From: Arachidicoccus ginsenosidivorans | GTDB taxonomy: Bacteria > Bacteroidota > Bacteroidia > Chitinophagales > Chitinophagaceae | DNA: 64,000 bases | Direction: 5' to 3' | NCBI RefSeq assembly: GCF_007971385.1 | Contig: NZ_CP042434.1 | Location: 5,146,001-5,210,000, forward strand | Part shown: positions 51,645-60,368 of the stretch, piece by piece | Layout: each line of letters opens with the position of its first letter | How positions within the stretch are numbered: the first letter of the stretch is position 1 | Notes under the pieces: generated by a model | Told to the model about the DNA's origin: nothing | Database searches by the model: none | The model's input: only the letters and a program-made list of their open reading frames with translations | Made by a program: the position numbers and the translations under genes

Positions 51645-53047
51645 ATGTCAAGTTTTAACAATAATGTAAATGGTTCAAAATATAGCGCTTCAAACAGCGG
51701 TACAGACAGTTCAATTGACAATGCCAGCCACCCAACCAAACAGGATAATAACAATGCTGCGACGCCCCATATGGATTGCCCATGGATTATCACCCCTTTT
51801 AAAGGAAAGCCATTAACGCAGCAGCAAATCCAATACAATCTATTGATAGAAATGCTGTATTTATATGTAAACATTTACAACAACAATATAGCCATCGCTG
51901 ATACCCAACTTGAATATTACGATACAATAGTGGCCCCTTTAGAGGACAAATATGATATAGCAACAGCGGGCTATATTAAAGCATTGCATCGTTTATATAA
52001 TGGGCTCGTTAAACTCCTTGATGAAAAATCTTGTTATGAACCCGCCATTAATATTGTTGCACTATTTATCCAACAGATTCGGATCTATTTTAAGGATCCG
52101 AATATCTCTGATGAGCAAATATATGTCCTCATGGACTTGCCTGAACCCTTGAACCTCAAATTGGTCGCGGATAAATTATTTGACAAACGAAAACAGGCGG
52201 CTTATATCCAGCTTTACAATGCAGGTATTTATGTAGATTATAAGGTTATTAGCCAGATAAAAGACGAGGCAAAATTTGAGAAGGTAATTCAAAAATTGGT
52301 CTCCGGTCATTTTATTGCCCCAAGGAGTAACAGTATGCAGCAATGGCCACAAGGGCCATTAACGCACTCACTGCTTAGAACTGAACTCCATAGACTCCAT
52401 ACGTTTTCATTGAGAAACTTGCAGTGTAGAGATATTACCTGGCGACTGCACAATTTTATCCTGCATTGTTTTGACAACTTAAAAGATCCCAAAACCGGAT
52501 TGAAAAAAAAGGTAACAAAAAACTTTCTTACAGCACTACAGACATCGCTGAATATTTACTCAACTGGGACATTGATCCACTTATTTCCTATCAGGCTGCG
52601 ACACTAAAACAGTTTTTTGACCAGGATTTAATCCTGGATAAGGACATGGAAGAACTAAACAAGCTAATTGGTGACCACAATTTACTGATGAAGCATCTAT
52701 CTGCAGAGTATGTCTATACTGATAGATATTACCTACCACTGATTGATCCAGATAATCATCAAAATCAACCAAAAAGTGAAATAAGTGAATTTTTAAAGAT
52801 CAAAGCACAGTTTTTAAAGCAGAAGACAGATTTTAAACTAAAAGCCAGCCGCTCGCTATCAAATTGCAATCAGGCGTCCCTTGAATGTTTAAAGTCAATT
52901 TTGAGTGATACAGACCTAAGGATGGACTTTTATGAAAAATACCCTGTCCATAACGAAATTCAACCAACAAGGCAAATCCCTGATATGCAGTTCAGCGATG
53001 ACGTTTACGATGATATTGACGATGACATTGACGATGAAGTTGATTGA
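51645..53047 (+). CDS. Unknown island protein (frameshifted in this sequence)
   Basis: 467 residues after adding one base in the A-rich stretch 52503-52522. The first frame ends after LQTSLNIYSTGTLIHLFPIR; with the shift it continues LSYSTTDIAEYLLNWDIDPL and on into MEELNKLIGDHNLLMKHLSA. The N-terminal 50 residues are low-complexity (Asn/Ser-rich). The centre is helical. The C-terminus is very acidic, with four Asp-rich units (DDVYDDIDDDIDDEVD). It has no signal peptide or known motif. It lies third in the plus-strand island. Confidence 0.65.
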
Positions 53048-53477
53048 TTAACTGTGTAAGCTTTAATAAGCCTAATAGCAAGCATTATTTTGTTTGCTGG
53101 GCGGCAAAACGATGATGTGAATTGAAGGATAACTTATGGAGGTCAGGAAAACAAGGTGACCTGGCCTCTAAACAAGTAAGCATAACAATGCCATATATGA
53201 TGCGTTCTCGACGGTAAACAGCGACAAAAGTTGTTGATAGTACGTATTCTTGCAAGAGTTAACTCGGTTATACAAGGAGGGAAACTTTTTTTTGAGGACA
53301 GGTTGTTTACTTGGGATTTATTAGCGCTAGGCAGACCTATTGATTCTCTTTACAAACTTTGGGCAATCTAGTGATGCGTTTAGCATAAAGTTTGGTAAAT
53401 TAGGGGCAATTTTTCTTATTTTTGATTTTAGGCATATGACACCTTTTATGATTTTTTACATATAATACATATATCAC
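53048..53477. other. Intergenic region before the pRiA4b ORF-3 family gene
   Basis: About 430 bases with no plausible gene. Its only recognisable element is the candidate promoter at 53391-53424, described separately. Confidence 0.45.
53391..53424 (+). promoter_or_regulatory. Candidate Bacteroidota promoter
   Basis: TTTG (53391-53394) and TATTTTTG (53417-53424) fit the -33 TTTG / -7 TAnnTTTG consensus with a 22-base spacer, slightly longer than typical. The -7 box is 54 bases before the start at 53478. It implies the pRiA4b ORF-3 family gene has its own promoter. Confidence 0.4.
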
Positions 53478-54041
53478 ATGTACTTGCAGTTAAAAATACA
53501 AATTAAGGGAATTTCTAAGCCACCTGTATGGAGAGAAGTTTTCGTACCGGCTGATTATACATTTGATGCGCTCCACAAGGTTATTTTGCGGTCTTTTGGT
53601 TGGGGCGGTGGTCACCTGTATGCATTTACGCCTAACGGACTGGGTAGTCGTCCGAGCATCGAACAGGCAATAGATGACTACGGTTACAAATCTGAAGAAG
53701 CAGATATGGATAGCCGGAAAACGAAACTCTCAAAGTTCCTTGGTACAGCAGGAGTGAAATTCAGCTATACTTATGACTTTGGAGACGACTGGGAACATAC
53801 TATTTTGGTAAAGGCCGTTAAACAAGGTAAAATTAATCATGCCGAGCTAATCGGCGGCAAAGGAAAATGCCCGCCTGATGACTGTGGTGGCGTTTGGGGA
53901 TATAAGGACTTGCTAGATACCATTAGCAATCCAAAGCATCCAGATTACGCATCCATGCGGGAGTGGCTGGGATTAGAAAATGGAGAAACCTGGGATACCC
54001 ATCAATTTGACCTGGAAAACACGGCAAAACATGTCAGATAA
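53478..54041 (+). CDS. Plasmid pRiA4b ORF-3 family protein
   Basis: 187 residues matching the pRiA4b ORF-3 (PRiA4_ORF3) family: LKIQIKGISKPPVWREVFVP near the start, DALHKVILRSFGWGGGHLYAF, FSYTYDFGDDWEHTILVKAV in the middle, and GKGKCPPDDCGGVWGYKDLL with HPDYASMREWLG at the end. The family occurs on plasmids and next to transposons (as in IS1096 passenger proteins) and its biochemical function is not established. Here it stands in an island of unrecognised genes, with its own promoter-like sequence, which hints at an acquired cassette. Confidence 0.92.
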   Translation: MYLQLKIQIKGISKPPVWREVFVPADYTFDALHKVILRSFGWGGGHLYAFTPNGLGSRPSIEQAIDDYGYKSEEADMDSRKTKLSKFLGTAGVKFSYTYDFGDDWEHTILVKAVKQGKINHAELIGGKGKCPPDDCGGVWGYKDLLDTISNPKHPDYASMREWLGLENGETWDTHQFDLENTAKHVR

Positions 54042-54169
54042 AGGGTAACGTAAATCGTCAGCGTTCCAGTAGATAAAAATCAGAAAAAGAAGGAAAAAGA
54101 ATTCAAATCGGCTTTAACAAGTTGACATTTAAACACTTGTTGAATCATCAATCCTACTAAGCATATAAA

Positions 54170-55597
54170 ATGGGGGCAAAGCATTCGAAAAAGAAAAAGA
54201 AAAAGAAAAATGCCAAACCATTGGCGCAAAAAGCCAATCGGGATACATATTTTGCAACGGATAGAATAAAACATTTACCACGTGGTCATTATTATACGGC
54301 CATAACAAAAATTGAAGAGGCAGCTGTCTGCGTTTTTGTTACCAGAGAGCACGTTAATGACTGCCTATCTTTTGCTTATTTTGGCATCTCGATGTTTACA
54401 GGGGAAATTAAAGATTGTGATTATCAATTCAATATAAAAAAGGAATTCTTTGAGGAGTTGATAGAAGAGTTTCAATTAAAACCCTTTGCCGAGAAACAAT
54501 CGATCGAATTATTGATTTATGACGCCTTAAATGTGCACCAAAGTGAGGGTTACCCATCCGTCCAAGGGACGCTACTCGCTAAAAACATTTTAAGCTGGGA
54601 TTATGACTTTTTGAAAAACAGCCCCAAGGCGATCCAACTTTTTCCATTTCAGAATCCAGATTTTGACCTGGAGCAATTAGCTCAGCAGTCCAAACCGAAA
54701 AAGCAGCTTAAAAACAAGTGGCACTCCTATGACCCACAGTTGGTAAAAGGCTGGACAAAGCAACACTGGGAGAAATTTCTGGAAAAAACATTAGATTTAG
54801 ATCCGCAAGAGGACCTTGATGAATTTGAAATATGGACACCGCTCGTGTTTATCTTAGAAAAACACTACCTGCCACAGCTTTTTGCCAATAAGCAGATCAT
54901 GACAGATCTTGATCGATTAGAGAAAAGTCTTCCAGATCTAACAGGTAATGAATTGACAGATATAAATTTCGATTATGAAATGGAGCAGGAAGAAGTGCTG
55001 TTACAGCAATCGATACAAATTGAGTTAGACTCGGCGGACAGCAGGAAGAAATGGGTAACCATTCAAAAGCGCTGTGAAGAATTTATAGAGAAATTTCCCC
55101 GCAATGAAATCGTGCCTTTTTATCTTTTGGACGCTTATAATTATTTAGGCTATACCAATAAGGCTTACCAATTGAGTTCAGAATGTTACCATAAAATGCC
55201 CAGTAACTCAAAAGCAATTGTCCAGTATTTGAGCCTATTAATGGCACAAAATAAAAACAATCTAATTAAACAATTGCTGTCCAACGGTTTCCTATTGGAG
55301 GATCACGTGCCCAGTCAATATAAATTTAAACTGGGGCAATACCACTATTATTATTTTGAACTCGATAGATTTCTCTTTCAGCTTGGCCACTGGCAGGAAG
55401 CCTGGCGATTGATGAACTGGTTTATTAACAGTCCGGGCCTCGACAACAACGAAACAATTAAAACAATGTGGAGCGCCTCTTATTTCACGCCGGCCTATGT
55501 GATTTATAAAGAGATCTGTGAAACCCATATACAAAATAAAGCTATTTTAAATAAAATAGCTGATAACATGGCTGCTGCCAGCCTGGCACTCGTATAG
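54170..55597 (+). CDS. Unknown protein with TPR-like C-terminal half
   Basis: 475-residue soluble protein. A Lys-rich N-terminus (MGAKHSKKKKKKKNAKPLAQ) precedes a compact N-terminal domain of about 25-170 (HLPRGHYYTAITKIEEAAVC, FAYFGISMFTGEIKDCDYQF, SEGYPSVQGTLLAKNIL). After an acidic central segment, the C-terminal half is helical and TPR-like (FPRNEIVPFYLLDAYNYLGY, QLSSECYHKMPSNSKAIVQY, LGQYHYYYFELDRFLFQLGH). I do not recognise a named family. It starts 128 bases after the pRiA4b family gene on the same strand, and its charged N-terminus, like that of the 749-residue protein, suggests nucleic-acid or protein-complex contacts. Confidence 0.72.
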   Translation: MGAKHSKKKKKKKNAKPLAQKANRDTYFATDRIKHLPRGHYYTAITKIEEAAVCVFVTREHVNDCLSFAYFGISMFTGEIKDCDYQFNIKKEFFEELIEEFQLKPFAEKQSIELLIYDALNVHQSEGYPSVQGTLLAKNILSWDYDFLKNSPKAIQLFPFQNPDFDLEQLAQQSKPKKQLKNKWHSYDPQLVKGWTKQHWEKFLEKTLDLDPQEDLDEFEIWTPLVFILEKHYLPQLFANKQIMTDLDRLEKSLPDLTGNELTDINFDYEMEQEEVLLQQSIQIELDSADSRKKWVTIQKRCEEFIEKFPRNEIVPFYLLDAYNYLGYTNKAYQLSSECYHKMPSNSKAIVQYLSLLMAQNKNNLIKQLLSNGFLLEDHVPSQYKFKLGQYHYYYFELDRFLFQLGHWQEAWRLMNWFINSPGLDNNETIKTMWSASYFTPAYVIYKEICETHIQNKAILNKIADNMAAASLALV

Positions 55598-55752
55598 TTC
55601 CGGGTAAATCAATCTCATTGCGGTAGCGGCCGGCTTTTATTTAGTTATGGAGGATGTTGTATCTCCAACCAAATTCAATGGACTTTTGGGTATGCCAATA
55701 AGTCTCATCATTTTCATATATCCGATTAATTAATATTCTAACCTGCCGGTGA

Positions 55753-55781
55753 CAAAACTGAAATAGCTTGTTTCAGTTTTG
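55753..55781. promoter_or_regulatory. Perfect 11-bp inverted repeat
   Basis: caaaactgaaa / tttcagttttg around a 7-base loop, with flanking aacctg / caggtt as an outer stem. There is no T-tract, so it is either a weak terminator for the island or an operator or RNA structure. Confidence 0.4.
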
Positions 55782-56014
55782 GACCTTGGACAGGTTATAT
55801 CTTCCATAAAACCTTTCATACGCCACATATGATGCGCAGAATGTCGATGGATTGGCAAAATAACAAATAGCCGCAACGACGCCCTGCACACACCTACCCA
55901 AAGTCTAAATAGGCCAATTCAATGAGTAAACGGCCGAAATGAATTAGGGAACGTAAGCAGTCGTATTAGCAGAATGTTAGTATCTTTGACTAGTAGTATT
56001 CAACCCCATCTCTA

Positions 56015-56113
56015 ATGCCTCCAAAAAAAGTAAAAACAAAAGCTAAACGACAATATCAAGACGATAGCACAAGAGCGTCTATTACATATTGTTTTAATTA
56101 TGATAAGTTTTAA
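56015..56113 (+). CDS. Possible 32-residue basic peptide
   Basis: Short ORF encoding MPPKKVKTKAKRQYQDDSTR plus twelve more residues. The protein-like, Lys-rich composition is suggestive but it has no known relative that I can name and it may be chance or a gene remnant. Confidence 0.25.
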   Translation: MPPKKVKTKAKRQYQDDSTRASITYCFNYDKF

Positions 56114-56236
56114 AGCCTTCATAATGCCTTTTTTTAAAACTTGACGACTAAACCAGAAGTTAAAACCAGACGACAAAACTTAATATTAAAACTTTGTTTT
56201 ATAAACGAGCAGTATGTGCTACCAAATATCTGACGA

Positions 56237-58279
56237 ATGCAATTTTCATTTAATTTCAACATATCAGGGATCTGCAAAACACTTCGTCATACGTTAATTT
56301 GGCTGGCCCTATTGCCTTTTTGCTGTATTTGCATGATCAGTTGCCATCAGCTGCAACAAAAAGCCGCTATTGCTGATAATGAAAATTTCACGGATACCAG
56401 CCATTATTTATCCGCAGATGATTACCAAAAGTTCTTAGACCTGCTGCAGGCTGCGGAGGACAGTGTAGATTACAATAAACCCCTGGCCTACCAATTTTTA
56501 CAGCAGGCCAGGCTGATGGTTCAAGACAGCCCATCCACCTATGAATATGCACGTCTTTTGAATACAGAGGCGATATATTATTATTACGTGGCAGATTATC
56601 CCAAGGCAACGCAATCTCTAAGGCAATCTGTTGGTATTTTCAAAAAAGCGGGTAGAATTCCTGAAGCCGCCAATACTTTAAGTAAGCTGGGGCTTACTTA
56701 TTTATATGAAGGTGCATTTAAACCGGCCTTAAATGCCTTATTTGAAGGGCTTCAATTAGTGAACAATGGAAAGGATAGCTCAAATCTGCTTATTTATTCA
56801 AGACTCCTAGGGAATACAAGCCTAGTTTATGAACAAATCGGTGATTTTGATAACGCCCTGAAATATCAAACAAAATACCTGAGTATCAACAGGCAACGCA
56901 AGGACACCTCCGCCATGGCCAGGGCCCTGAATAATATGGGCAATACCTTTTTTGATCAAAATAAGCTGGATAGTGCCATGTACTATTTTAAAGCCTCAGC
57001 CGTCCTTGCTGCTGCCATTGGGCAAGATTATGGTAAGATGCAGACCCTGGGCAATATCGGTAATGTATTTTATGAATTGCATCAGCCAGACAGTGCACTT
57101 AAATACTTTGATAGCGTCCTGGCCTATCATGACCAGGTGGGCGAAGTTTATGGTCGTTGCCTGATACTTGCCGGTCTTGCCGCCACCTGGCTGGATTTAA
57201 AAGATTACGAAAAAGCGGCCAGTTACCTAAAAGCCTGCGAAAATTGCCATGAAGTCGTTAGCGAAACAAGTTATTGGGCTGAATTGTATAGGATTGGGGG
57301 GAAGCTTTATTGGCAAACAGGTGATTATCCCAAGGCAGTTAAGTCCTATGAAAAGAGCCATGACCTTAGAGACAGCATGGTTAAGCAGTCCAAGAATCTG
57401 GATCTGATAAAATTTGCTGTAAGCTATGATTTTAAACAAAAAGCGGAAGCGGACAGCCTTAAAATGAAGCTTCGGATCGAAACTTCTGAGCAAAAGTCCC
57501 TTCGGGCAAGCAACCGGCTGCTAATTGCGGCATTACTACTGGTACTCACAGGGGTTCTTGCGATTTTATGGTTTTTCAGAAGCAGGATGCTGGCTAAACG
57601 TAGTATTATCAGTGAGCAAAAAAGGTTGCTTTCTCAAAAATTGCAACAGGAAATGGAGCAAAAGCTTTTACGAAGCCAGATGAATCCCCACTTTATCTTC
57701 AATTGTCTCAATACAATTGACTCATTTGTGCTGCAGAATAAAAAGACGGAAGCCTCCAGGTTAATTCAACGGTTTTCCAAACTTTCCCGGCAGGTATTAG
57801 AGTTTACCGCTCAAACCGATATTGCTGTTAAAGAAGAAATGGACCTGATTCAGGTGTATCTACAAATTGAACAGACCAGATATAGTGGGCATTTTGATTT
57901 TACGGTACAGGTCGACCAGTCCATTCGTGCCTGTAGAATGCCGCCCATGCTAATCCAGCCTTTTGCTGAAAATGCCGTGGTACACGGCATTAAAAACCGC
58001 GTGGGTGGTGGTGGCCTGATTGAAATCACTGCTGTGGCTGTGGATAACCAGATTAAGTTTACGGTATCTGATAATGGAATTGGTCGAAAAATGGCTCAGT
58101 TAATCAAAAATGAGCAACAAAAGACCCACAATTCCAGGGCAATGAAAATCACAGCCAGTCGATTGGCGGATCTCAATGGTGGCAAGATCACAGATCAGTA
58201 TTTGCGCTATACGGATCTGGAAGGTGAGCAATCGGGAACCATTGTAGAGATCTGGATCCCCAAAATCCTACCCCATTAA
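56237..58279 (+). CDS. TPR sensor histidine kinase (LytS/His_kinase type)
   Basis: 680-residue membrane sensor kinase. After an N-terminal signal or anchor with Cys near 35 (LLPFCCICMISCHQLQQ) comes a periplasmic TPR array of about 60-390 (YPKATQSLRQSVGIFKKAGR, MARALNNMGNTFFDQNKLDS). A membrane helix lies near 430-448 (RLLIAALLLVLTGVLAILWF). A His_kinase-type catalytic domain follows, with the phospho-acceptor at His485 in QMNPHFIFNCLNTIDS and ATP-lid features in MPPMLIQPFAENAVVHGIKN and FTVSDNGIGRK. The response regulator follows after 26 bases. The TPR part is likely to sense a protein or cell-envelope signal. Confidence 0.93.
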   Translation: MQFSFNFNISGICKTLRHTLIWLALLPFCCICMISCHQLQQKAAIADNENFTDTSHYLSADDYQKFLDLLQAAEDSVDYNKPLAYQFLQQARLMVQDSPSTYEYARLLNTEAIYYYYVADYPKATQSLRQSVGIFKKAGRIPEAANTLSKLGLTYLYEGAFKPALNALFEGLQLVNNGKDSSNLLIYSRLLGNTSLVYEQIGDFDNALKYQTKYLSINRQRKDTSAMARALNNMGNTFFDQNKLDSAMYYFKASAVLAAAIGQDYGKMQTLGNIGNVFYELHQPDSALKYFDSVLAYHDQVGEVYGRCLILAGLAATWLDLKDYEKAASYLKACENCHEVVSETSYWAELYRIGGKLYWQTGDYPKAVKSYEKSHDLRDSMVKQSKNLDLIKFAVSYDFKQKAEADSLKMKLRIETSEQKSLRASNRLLIAALLLVLTGVLAILWFFRSRMLAKRSIISEQKRLLSQKLQQEMEQKLLRSQMNPHFIFNCLNTIDSFVLQNKKTEASRLIQRFSKLSRQVLEFTAQTDIAVKEEMDLIQVYLQIEQTRYSGHFDFTVQVDQSIRACRMPPMLIQPFAENAVVHGIKNRVGGGGLIEITAVAVDNQIKFTVSDNGIGRKMAQLIKNEQQKTHNSRAMKITASRLADLNGGKITDQYLRYTDLEGEQSGTIVEIWIPKILPH

Positions 58280-58305
58280 ACAATTAAATATTTAAATTCT
58301 TGATT

Positions 58306-59064
58306 ATGCTTAGAGCCATTATTATCGACGATGAACAGGAAAGCATCAAAGCCTTGCAGCTCAAACTGGCTGAATGTCAGACACCAGTGGAGGTCCTTGC
58401 CACCATGACTGATTCAAGAGGGGTAATACCGCTTTTAGATCAGTATGATATTGATGTGTTGTTCCTGGATATTGAAATGCCTGGTTTAAATGGAATCACC
58501 CTTATGGAAAATCTTCAAAACCGCAATTTTGAGGTAGTCCTGGTAACAGCCTATAGTGAATATGCATTAAAAGCACTTAAAGCCAGCGCCCTGGACTATC
58601 TAATGAAGCCAGTGGATATGGATGAGCTGGAACTTGCGCTAGAAAAATTAGTGCATAAAGTGGAGGCCAAAAGCCAGGACAGGCATCTAAGTAGCGCTAA
58701 ATTAGATATTGAAGAGCTATTACAGCAGATAAATTCCAGACCTAAAAAGATTGCCTTAAGCTGCGTTTCTGAAACCTATTATGTTTCACAAGAAGAAATC
58801 CTGTATATTGGTGGTTCTAATAACTACAGTACTTTTTATTTAATCGATGGGAAAGAGATTGTTGTATCTAAAACCTTGAAAGAATATGAGTCTTTACTAC
58901 CTCCGGAACGCTTTTTTCGGGCACACAAATCCTATTTGATTAACCTGGATCATATTAAAAAATTAAATAAAGGCCCTGAATTGACCGTTAGTATGATCAA
59001 CAATGTGGAAATTGAGATTTCTTATAGAAAAAAGGCTGATTTTTTAAAAATCATGAAAGGTTAA
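58306..59064 (+). CDS. LytTR-family response regulator
   Basis: 252-residue regulator. The receiver domain (1-120) has the acidic pair at AIIIDDEQESIK, the phospho-acceptor Asp55 in VLFLDIEMPGLNGI and the Lys in SALDYLMKPVDMDELE. A LytTR DNA-binding domain occupies about 150-250 (EEILYIGGSNNYSTFYLIDG, RFFRAHKSYLINLDHIKKLN). I use the ATG at 58306; a TTG two codons upstream is less likely. Its kinase partner is the gene before it. Target promoters should carry LytTR direct repeats, which I did not locate in the window. Confidence 0.94.
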   Translation: MLRAIIIDDEQESIKALQLKLAECQTPVEVLATMTDSRGVIPLLDQYDIDVLFLDIEMPGLNGITLMENLQNRNFEVVLVTAYSEYALKALKASALDYLMKPVDMDELELALEKLVHKVEAKSQDRHLSSAKLDIEELLQQINSRPKKIALSCVSETYYVSQEEILYIGGSNNYSTFYLIDGKEIVVSKTLKEYESLLPPERFFRAHKSYLINLDHIKKLNKGPELTVSMINNVEIEISYRKKADFLKIMKG

Positions 59065-59249
59065 GCAAGCTTCTAACTGCGGCAATCTGCTAACATCTCA
59101 CGGTGGCTAAATAATATCCAGCGCAATATAGATGATGCTATTTTGCCTCCATTAGTGTCCTAATTTTGTCCTTATTATTCTTTTAATGATAAGCAGATGA
59201 AGGCAAGTGCGAGACGTAAATATATTAAAAGACCAAAAGCTAGTGTGGT

Positions 59250-59861
59250 ATGGGTAATATGGGTAATCTATGGCATCATATGCCTTACCCTACAGACAAT
59301 ATATTTTTGGGGGAGTCCACCCCATCTCCTACTACCTGGCTCAGGCAGCTGGTTGAGTTTCTAAGTCTTATTTATTTGGGGGTTACAGCTCTGGTTATTA
59401 TTTATTGCATTATGCGACCAAAAGCAGTAATTAAACAAAATCCAACTAACAGATTAGTCGCTGAATCTCCTGACCTTGGCGAGACCAACTTAGTAAAAGA
59501 GCGGATTAATGGGAGCGCACAAGCGACATCAGTTACTACTCCAGCCAGCTCCATCCCGACGAGTCATCAAAATCAGGATGCAGATCAGGCTGTTGATTTT
59601 TTACAAAGACTGTTAGTGTTATTTGAATTGGGTAAAATGGGACAGGCAACCATTCAAGGAGTGGGTTATACAGGGGCCTTTATTGGCCGTCACCCCTTTT
59701 TAAAACTACATTTACTGATTAACCAAAAGGGGAAATCTCCGCTGAAGCTAGTAGCCTGCACTTTAGTTAACAAACACCTTATCCCTCGTATCGGGGATCA
59801 TTGCAACATCATGTATCTATCAGGAGATCATCCAATTGTGGTTATTTTGGATTTTATGTGA
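59250..59861 (+). CDS. Small single-pass membrane protein of unknown function
   Basis: 203 residues. One membrane helix lies near 33-55 (EFLSLIYLGVTALVIIYCIM), followed by a linker rich in Ser/Thr/Asn and a C-terminal beta-like domain (QATIQGVGYTGAFIGRHPFL, HCNIMYLSGDHPIVVILDFM). It resembles no family I can name. It lies 185 bases after the LytTR regulator on the same strand and could be a target or partner of that system. Confidence 0.6.
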   Translation: MGNMGNLWHHMPYPTDNIFLGESTPSPTTWLRQLVEFLSLIYLGVTALVIIYCIMRPKAVIKQNPTNRLVAESPDLGETNLVKERINGSAQATSVTTPASSIPTSHQNQDADQAVDFLQRLLVLFELGKMGQATIQGVGYTGAFIGRHPFLKLHLLINQKGKSPLKLVACTLVNKHLIPRIGDHCNIMYLSGDHPIVVILDFM

Positions 59862-60368
59862 CCGGTAAGTGTGAGCAAGTTCTTATTTGTCCATTCATCA
59901 TCTTAATTTAAAACGACCCGCCCAATTACTCGCGCCAAACAAGGTTAACGTGTCACAAACTACTTTAGGATTATTTTTAATATAATTCTTGGGGGGGGGG
60001 ACTTAGCCCTTCCTAATGATTTAAAGCAAAGACGTTCGCAGTATTTACAAAATCGTTCAGAGAAATGATACGAATAGAAACAATATATCTGTCTGTTTGT
60101 GCATCTATTACGGATTCACACATTTACGGATGCACCCGTTAAAATAAACAAGTTAATTTATTTCCATCATCCATAAAACGACAACAGGCCTTGAAGGCTA
60201 TGCCTAGCACTCAAAGCCTGTTGTACATATCACTGACACTTATTTATTTTTCTAAGAAAGTAAAATAGGAGCTATAATACAATTGACTTCTCTTTCTTTT
60301 GTCGTCTTTTTTAACTTTTAACTTTCCCATTTTAAACACCTCATTATTAACAAGCTGTATCAGTCTGA
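59862..60368. other. Intergenic region with a G10 run and a hairpin
   Basis: About 500 bases between convergent genes. It contains ten consecutive G at 59991-60000 and the hairpin at 60181-60224. No small gene is convincing. Confidence 0.45.
60181..60224 (-). terminator. Hairpin beyond the GH97 gene
   Basis: acaacaggc / gcctgttgt (9-bp stem, extended by partial pairing of cttga with tcaaa) around a roughly 26-base loop, 145 bases beyond the GH97 stop on the minus strand. The trailing T-tract is weak (cgtttta), so terminator function is likely but not certain. Confidence 0.45.

Larger units (their letters stand above)
55598..56236. other. Intergenic region with a hairpin and a possible small ORF
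   Basis: About 640 bases between the island and the sensor kinase gene. It holds the palindrome at 55753-55781 and the short ORF at 56015-56113, described separately. The rest is AT-rich without coding signal. Confidence 0.45.

Noticed and set aside
46892..55597. Prophage origin of the island
   Set aside because: No integrase, capsid, terminase or tail genes are present.
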